Assembly: GCA_016840185.1 (NCBI GenBank)
Contig: JAEOSV010000169.1
Coordinates: 1-9,236 of the forward strand
Direction: 5' to 3'
DNA: 9,236 nt
DNA from: Candidatus Hermodarchaeota archaeon
Lineage (GTDB): Archaea; Asgardarchaeota; Hermodarchaeia; Hermodarchaeales; Hermodarchaeaceae
Below are positions 4,836 through 9,236 of the stretch, in pieces. The position numbers and the translations under genes are program-made. Under the pieces are notes generated by a model that worked only from the letters and a program-made list of their open reading frames with translations, had not been told where the DNA came from and ran no database searches. Position 1 is the first letter of the stretch. The number at the start of each line of letters is the position of its first letter.

Positions 4836-4861
4836 AAAGCCTCGAGGCTTCTTGGGGCTTT
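4836..4861 (+). promoter_or_regulatory. Alternative hairpins in the 5' leader of the LVIVD gene
   Basis: AAGCCTCGAGGCTT (4837-4850) is a perfect 14-bp palindrome able to form a small hairpin. Its left half, AAAGCCTC (4836-4843), can instead pair with GGGGCTTT (4854-4861) as an 8-bp stem including one G-U pair. The two structures exclude each other. Confidence 0.3.
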
Positions 4862-4956
4862 GACAACACCACAAGAACTCAGACAACGAAAAATCTTCAA
4901 CGTAGACCAAAGCAAGACGAAACCAATGATTGATGTATTCCATGGAGAAGATCATT

Positions 4957-7900
4957 ATGACCCGAAAACTCGTTAGTCTTCTTATTCTCAGCTTCATACT
5001 CATGGGGGCGCAGGTCAGCCTCCTTCCTTTCCTGCAAGTACCTCAATACCACGATGGAGTGAGGGTAATCCATAGTCCCTTTACCATCCACACCTCAAAA
5101 CAAGTTGACGAACTGAACCTCAACACTGGTGCTCTCAACAACAGGGAAAACCTGCCCGTTCCAGGCACCGGTATCGTCAACGAAGACTTTACCACGACCA
5201 CCTATCAAGACAATAGCGAAACTAATGTTACCGGCTGGGGTAGTGGTACCCTGCACCTCCCCCACAAAGCCCCCACACTCGCCGGCACCTACAACACCTC
5301 TGGCACCGCACAGGATGTAGTGGTGAGTGGCGATTTCGCCTATGTCGCCGATGAGACTTCAGGATTACAGGTCATCGACATCACCGATCCCACACAACCC
5401 TCCCTCGCTGGCTCTTACGACCCGTGTGTTGCATATGGGGTCGATGTGGCAGGAAATTATGCTTATATCGCCAATTGGACTGGTGGGTTGTTGGTGGTGG
5501 ATATTACGAATCCGTCCCAACCCACCTACGCCGGTTATTTTGACGCTTGGGACCCAGGTCTTGCAGTGGATGTTCATGTGGATGGGAATATCGCTTATGT
5601 CACCGATGTACTCTGGGGATTGTGGATCATCGACATCACGGTGCCCACTAACCCCACACTGATTGACCGGTATTCCGTTGCCGATGCATGGAATGTCTTT
5701 GTGGCAGGGGATTATGCTTATGTCACCTTATTGGATGCGGGATTAGCAGTGGTGAGTATCGCTGACCCCAACAACCCCTCCCTTGCCGACTCCCTTGACA
5801 CCGGCTGGGCAAATGGAGTGTGTGTGTCGGGGAATTTTGCCTATGTCACTAATTCTACCGGGGGGTTGGTAGTGGTGAATATAACATTGCCCAACCAGCT
5901 CTCCTTGGAAAGTTCTTGTGACACCCAAGGTCTTGCGTGGGATGTGTGTGTGTCGGGGAATTTTGTCTATGTCACGGATACTGGAGGTGGAATGACGGTG
6001 GTGAACATCACAAATCCATCGCAATTATCCATGCTGTCAACCTATAACACCACGGGTACTACATTTGGTGTGTGTGTGTCGGGGAATTTTGCCTATATCG
6101 CCGATGGGAGTCAGGGGTTGCAAGTCCTCGACATCGCAATACCCCTTCAACCTTCCTTAGCTGGCTATCTTGACATGTCCGGTATTATTCAATATGACAT
6201 AGTGGTGAGTGGGAATTTCGCTTATATGGTTGGAGCGCCGGGCTTGACGGTTATCGATATAACAGACCCATCACAGCCTTCTCTGGCTGGCTCTTTGGGA
6301 ACTGCAATTGCTTATGGGATCGATGTGGTGGGGGATTTCGCATATATCGCTGCCACTAGCGAAGGCTTGTTGGTTGTGGATATCACGAATCCGTCACTAC
6401 CCGTCCTAGTTGGCAACTACACAACTCTCAATGCTGCAAATGATGTTTTTGTGAGTGGCAATTTTGCTTATGTCACCGTTCTTTGGTACGGATTGCATGT
6501 ATTCGATATTACGACTCCATCGCTCCCTATCTTGGTCGGTACATACAGTGGTGGGGGCGTGAACCCCAACCACGGAAGTGTGGTGGTCAGTGGTGATCTC
6601 GCTTATGTCATCCACGAGTATAGGGATTTGATGATTGTCAACATCACGGACCCCTCCAACCCCTTCCTGGAAAGTGATTTACCTATCTTTGAATGGGCTG
6701 GCGACCTGTATGTTAATGGCGATTATCTCTACATAACCAATCGTTCGCGTGGGTTTTCAGTGGTGGACATCACGAATTCATCCCAGCCTTTCTTGGTTAG
6801 CACCTTTGACACTTACTACGCAAGAATGGTTTTTGTGGAAGGGGATTTTGTCTATGTCGCTGACTCTAGCAATGGGTTGCTGGTTATGGACATCACGAAT
6901 TCATCCCAGCCTTTCTTGGTTAGCACCTTTGACGGCCTAGATACTGCGGATTGTGTCTTTGTGGAGGGGGATTTTGCTTATGTTGTAGATTCGTACGATG
7001 GGTTGGTGGTAGTGGAGGTTCAGCGTAATCGTTGTCGTGATTATGATTCTTCAGCTCTTGCCCAATCTCTCTCGGTCTTTACATCAAGTCCAGCATTGAT
7101 ACTCCGGTCGCTTCTCACCTTGACCGTTACAACACCTTCTGATACAACAATAATTTGTGAATTATCGGCTGATGACGGAGTTCACTGGGAATCTGTCACG
7201 GTAGGAGTTGAGTATACCTTTGCCTTTGTTGGTGAGGTTTTGCGGTGGCGGATTCTCTTTTCTACTGCTAACGAAACGAAGACTCCTAAGGTGGATGCAT
7301 TGTCCATCACTGTGACAACAGTTTTGGCTGCGCCCACCTTGACCTCTCCGGGTAATGGAGTAAATTCAGCGGACAGCACTCCAAATTTTGATTGGAGTTC
7401 GATCGCTGGAGCTATGGGCTATCTGTTACAATTGGATACAGCAACTACCTTCAACACGATGAACTTACGCAATTTAACTGTTACAACACCACCTCATAGC
7501 CTGACCACACCCTTGACCGATGGCGTATGGTATTGGCGAGTAGGAGCAAACGATTCAGACAATGATATTGGGTATTTCTCAACTACTTGGAGTCTGAGAA
7601 TTGATACCCAACCCCCCAATTGGTCTCAGATACCAACCAATCAAATTGCTGAACTAGGCTCGCCGTTTCGCTATGATCTCAATGCCTCCGATCCCGTGGG
7701 AATAGATTACTGGTGGCTTAATGACTCAGTGCACTTTAACATCGATGCCAACGGCGTCATCACTAACGCGGCAGTTCTCGGGATGGGTGACCATGGACTC
7801 CAGGTTTGGGTCAACGATACCTTCAACCATATTCGGACCGCTTCGTTCACGGTCACCGTCCAAGACACCACTATTCCTACCTGGGATTCGACGCCCACTG

Positions 7901-8664
7901 ACCAGTCTGTTAGATATCTTGAGCCCTTCGCTTACCAAGTTTCCGCTTCGGACTTGGGCGGCATTGATCGCTACTGGATTGACGACACTACTTACTTCGC
8001 TATCAGTGCCTCGGGCATCATCACCAACAGCTCTAATTCCTTACCCGAAGGCACCTATACCATTGAAGTGCGGGCCTATGATCCCTCGGACAACTACTGC
8101 ACGGCGACCTTCACTCTCACTGTTGCACCTCCTGCTCCGCCACATCCTCTAGCTTGGTTGCTGGAAAACCCTGCTCTGTTAGGTTTGCTTGGTACTGTAG
8201 TTCTCGCCGTGTTCCTGGTCTTAGCCGTCTACATATATGCCCGGCGCCGTCGGGTACGCTTGGACCCCATCGATGAGGAGGCGCTTTATGAGCAGAGCCT
8301 AAATGACTTGGCTAGTCCCCAGGCGGAGACTCGAGAATTTGCTGCGATAAAACTTGGTGAACTCGCCAAGGTTGAGGCCGTGGAACCACTACTGCACGCG
8401 CTCGAACAGGAATTGGGCAGTCCGGCTTATGAGGTTCGACTTGCTATTGTAACGGCTCTTGGCAAACTCGGAGAATCCCAGGCGGTTCCAAATCTGGTGG
8501 AGGTTCTGAAAACCGATGGCGAATGGCGTGTGCGGAAAGCGGCAGCTGAAGCCTTGGGTGCTGTGGGTGGTGAAGAAGCCTTCAATGCCCTCAAGGAGGT
8601 TGGAGACCGCGAGGGTCCTGGCACCATCAAGGACACGATTGATGCCATTCTCCGTGACAAATAA
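4957..8664 (+). CDS. Large LVIVD-repeat surface protein with Fn3/Ig-like domains, one TM helix and cytosolic HEAT repeats
   Basis: From ATG 4957 the protein has 1235 residues. It has a signal peptide (about 1-28, MTRKLVSLLILSFILMG), a linker, 14 LVIVD repeats (about 108-690; typical unit VSGNFAYVAD...GLxVVDITNPSQPSLAGS, about 41-43 residues), an uncharacterised beta region (690-785), an Fn3-like domain (791-883) and two Ig/cadherin-like domains (885-1057). A transmembrane helix (about 1072-1093) ends in ARRRR and is followed by a cytosolic tail with 3-4 PBS-lyase-type HEAT repeats (EVRLAIVTALGKLGESQAVPNL). Numerous N-x-S/T sequons lie outside the membrane. LVIVD units fold as beta-propeller blades; 14 would make two seven-bladed propellers (inference). 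Topology is N-out, C-in. The start was chosen over an upstream ATG (4930) because GGAG lies 9 nt before 4957 and the downstream paralogue begins with the same MT-x-KLVSL. Likely adhesion or sensing linked to an internal scaffold; no enzyme motif seen. Confidence 0.9.
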   Translation: MTRKLVSLLILSFILMGAQVSLLPFLQVPQYHDGVRVIHSPFTIHTSKQVDELNLNTGALNNRENLPVPGTGIVNEDFTTTTYQDNSETNVTGWGSGTLHLPHKAPTLAGTYNTSGTAQDVVVSGDFAYVADETSGLQVIDITDPTQPSLAGSYDPCVAYGVDVAGNYAYIANWTGGLLVVDITNPSQPTYAGYFDAWDPGLAVDVHVDGNIAYVTDVLWGLWIIDITVPTNPTLIDRYSVADAWNVFVAGDYAYVTLLDAGLAVVSIADPNNPSLADSLDTGWANGVCVSGNFAYVTNSTGGLVVVNITLPNQLSLESSCDTQGLAWDVCVSGNFVYVTDTGGGMTVVNITNPSQLSMLSTYNTTGTTFGVCVSGNFAYIADGSQGLQVLDIAIPLQPSLAGYLDMSGIIQYDIVVSGNFAYMVGAPGLTVIDITDPSQPSLAGSLGTAIAYGIDVVGDFAYIAATSEGLLVVDITNPSLPVLVGNYTTLNAANDVFVSGNFAYVTVLWYGLHVFDITTPSLPILVGTYSGGGVNPNHGSVVVSGDLAYVIHEYRDLMIVNITDPSNPFLESDLPIFEWAGDLYVNGDYLYITNRSRGFSVVDITNSSQPFLVSTFDTYYARMVFVEGDFVYVADSSNGLLVMDITNSSQPFLVSTFDGLDTADCVFVEGDFAYVVDSYDGLVVVEVQRNRCRDYDSSALAQSLSVFTSSPALILRSLLTLTVTTPSDTTIICELSADDGVHWESVTVGVEYTFAFVGEVLRWRILFSTANETKTPKVDALSITVTTVLAAPTLTSPGNGVNSADSTPNFDWSSIAGAMGYLLQLDTATTFNTMNLRNLTVTTPPHSLTTPLTDGVWYWRVGANDSDNDIGYFSTTWSLRIDTQPPNWSQIPTNQIAELGSPFRYDLNASDPVGIDYWWLNDSVHFNIDANGVITNAAVLGMGDHGLQVWVNDTFNHIRTASFTVTVQDTTIPTWDSTPTDQSVRYLEPFAYQVSASDLGGIDRYWIDDTTYFAISASGIITNSSNSLPEGTYTIEVRAYDPSDNYCTATFTLTVAPPAPPHPLAWLLENPALLGLLGTVVLAVFLVLAVYIYARRRRVRLDPIDEEALYEQSLNDLASPQAETREFAAIKLGELAKVEAVEPLLHALEQELGSPAYEVRLAIVTALGKLGESQAVPNLVEVLKTDGEWRVRKAAAEALGAVGGEEAFNALKEVGDREGPGTIKDTIDAILRDK
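6764..6810 (+). repeat. 47-bp perfect direct repeat, copy 1
   Basis: Identical to 6887-6933, 123 bp (41 codons) downstream. It includes TCCCAGCCTTTCTTGGTTAG and encodes the end of one blade (DITNSSQPFLVSTFD). It marks the most recent blade duplication or conversion. Confidence 0.9.
6887..6933 (+). repeat. 47-bp perfect direct repeat, copy 2
   Basis: Second copy of the stretch at 6764-6810, in the same frame. Confidence 0.9.
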
Positions 8665-8701
8665 GAGAGAAATAACTCTGAAAAATACTCTCATGGGTTC
8701 A

Positions 8702-8729
8702 ACAGCGTAGCTTAGCTAGACTACGTTGT
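8702..8729 (+). terminator. Hairpin after the LVIVD gene, possible terminator
   Basis: ACAGCGTAG (8702-8710) and CTACGTTGT (8721-8729) form a 9-bp stem with one G-U pair and a 10-nt loop, 37 nt after the stop codon. No strong T run follows, so it may be an RNA-stabilising structure instead. Confidence 0.4.
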
Positions 8730-8743
8730 AGTTTCAGCTCCTT

Positions 8744-8771
8744 GAAAGTGTGTATATGTTTTTTATACAAC
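8744..8771 (+). promoter_or_regulatory. Conserved promoter element, copy 2
   Basis: 27 of 28 bases are identical to 4774-4801 (C/T change at 8759). It lies 158 nt before the ATG at 8930, almost the same spacing as copy 1, although the two leaders otherwise show little similarity. Confidence 0.65.
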
Positions 8772-8929
8772 GACTAGCATAGAGGGGTTCTACTTGCCTT
8801 GGGATACTTCGACAGGGCGACCTCGGGCTCTATTAGGAGCGTAAGGATCCTTGATAGGTGTCATTTCGCCTTGACTCGAACATTGAATGTGGATACAATT
8901 TCCCAATCAATTATGGTGAGGATACCATT

Positions 8930-9236
8930 ATGACCAGTAAACTCGTCAGTCTTGGCCTTCTCAGTCTTCTCGTCGTGGGAGCATTAACCAGCCTCTTTCC
9001 CTTCTTACATGCACCCTACCCCCGCAGTAGGATAATAGTGAACCATAGTCCCCTTCCCACTCCACTTTTTGATTCTCGTTTGCAACCTCTACCTGCTGTG
9101 CATGATCCCCTTTGGACACGTCAATATCCGAACACCACGCATCTTGAACGAGTTCTCTCAATGGTGGAGGTGACTGTGGGTGGCGGGTTTGCTCTGGTCG
9201 GACTTCAGCAGGATCCATATGCTAACCAACGGGTTA
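8930..9236 (+). CDS. Secreted or membrane surface protein, N-terminal part (runs off window)
   Basis: The frame is open from ATG 8930 to the window edge (102 codons). The first 25 residues (MTSKLVSLGLLSLLVVGALT) form a signal peptide clearly paralogous to that of the preceding LVIVD protein: both read MTxKLVSL...LxPFL followed by a short spacer and an NHSP/IHSP motif. GGTGAGG lies 8 nt before the ATG. The mature part seen so far (including VEVTVGGGFALVGLQQDPY) has short beta-strand patterning that could be the start of a propeller or beta-sandwich, but no LVIVD unit is recognisable yet. It shares the 28-bp promoter-like element with the upstream gene. Function unknown beyond cell-surface location. 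Confidence 0.8.
   Translation, partial: MTSKLVSLGLLSLLVVGALTSLFPFLHAPYPRSRIIVNHSPLPTPLFDSRLQPLPAVHDPLWTRQYPNTTHLERVLSMVEVTVGGGFALVGLQQDPYANQRV

Larger units (their letters stand above)
4631..4956. other. Intergenic region and leader upstream of the LVIVD surface protein
   Basis: This contains the 3' element copy C (4636-4670), an ACCTAAGGAT stretch (4688-4697) that also occurs before gene C, the 28-bp promoter-like element (4774-4801) and a 155-nt leader with a palindrome at 4837-4850. A 74-codon frame beginning at 4752 crosses the promoter element and is not counted as a gene. Confidence 0.5.
5290..7029 (+). repeat. Fourteen tandem LVIVD repeats (coding)
   Basis: The repeat period is about 120-130 bp. 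Some units are very close at DNA level: GTGTGTGTCGGGGAATTTTG recurs around 5821, 5947 and 6073, and a 47-bp stretch is repeated without change at 6764-6810 and 6887-6933. Others have diverged, so the array grew by successive duplications. Confidence 0.85.

Noticed and set aside
4752..4976. 74-codon plus-strand ORF with a good ribosome binding site (AAGGTGAT, 5 nt before ATG)
   Set aside because: It runs through the 28-bp promoter-like element. At the second copy of that element the same frame is preceded at once by a stop and differs by an indel, so conservation is at DNA, not protein, level. It also overlaps the start of the LVIVD gene. Not fully excluded as a leader peptide.
8961..9218. Minus-strand 85-codon ORF
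   Set aside because: It is antisense to the signal-peptide-bearing gene starting at 8930, whose start region is paralogous to the preceding gene; the minus-strand frame has no recognisable features.

Overview
The window looks archaeal and most likely comes from an Asgard archaeon. The evidence is two Ras/Arf-superfamily GTPases in one operon (one with an N-terminal longin/roadblock-like domain, one with an N-terminal zinc ribbon), the tail of a group 3-type [NiFe]-hydrogenase large subunit, TATA-box promoters, small zinc-ribbon proteins, and a large glycosylation-prone LVIVD-repeat membrane protein. The assignment rests on gene content alone; I could not run a phylogeny.

Left part (1-2486). 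A hydrogenase large-subunit C-terminus (+, 2-172) converges on a compact minus-strand operon. In transcription order this is a MarR-family regulator (2486-1983), a longin-like/Arf-like GTPase (1971-1120) and a zinc-ribbon/Rab-like GTPase (1116-190). The gaps are 11 and 3 nt. The third gene starts at TTG, in the same frame as, and two codons after, the stop of the second.

Middle (2487-4750). A bidirectional TATA element overlapped by an 18-bp perfect palindrome (probable MarR operator) separates that operon from a 23-codon ORF (2614-2685). This ORF has a good ribosome binding site and is clearly homologous to the C-terminal propeptide of the hydrogenase at the left edge, but has no catalytic part. 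Three small zinc-ribbon genes follow on the plus strand (2846, 4076, 4394). Two share an identical-style ribosome binding site, and all three carry a related element just after the stop codon. Between the first and second lies a minus-strand gene for a carboxypeptidase-regulatory-like beta-sandwich protein with a very basic tail. The second zinc-ribbon gene is preceded by a nested palindrome (3917-3964).

Right part (4751-9236). A 1235-residue surface protein has a signal peptide, 14 LVIVD blades, Fn3/Ig-like domains, one transmembrane helix and cytosolic HEAT repeats. It is followed by the start of a second protein with a paralogous signal region. Both genes are preceded by the same 28-bp promoter-like element (27/28 identical), 155-158 nt before their start codons, so they are probably co-regulated and have long leaders.

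Functional picture (inference): a regulator-controlled GTPase module next to hydrogenase genes, a family of small nucleic-acid- or protein-binding zinc ribbons, and a pair of co-regulated cell-surface proteins, one of which could connect the outside of the cell to a cytosolic HEAT scaffold.
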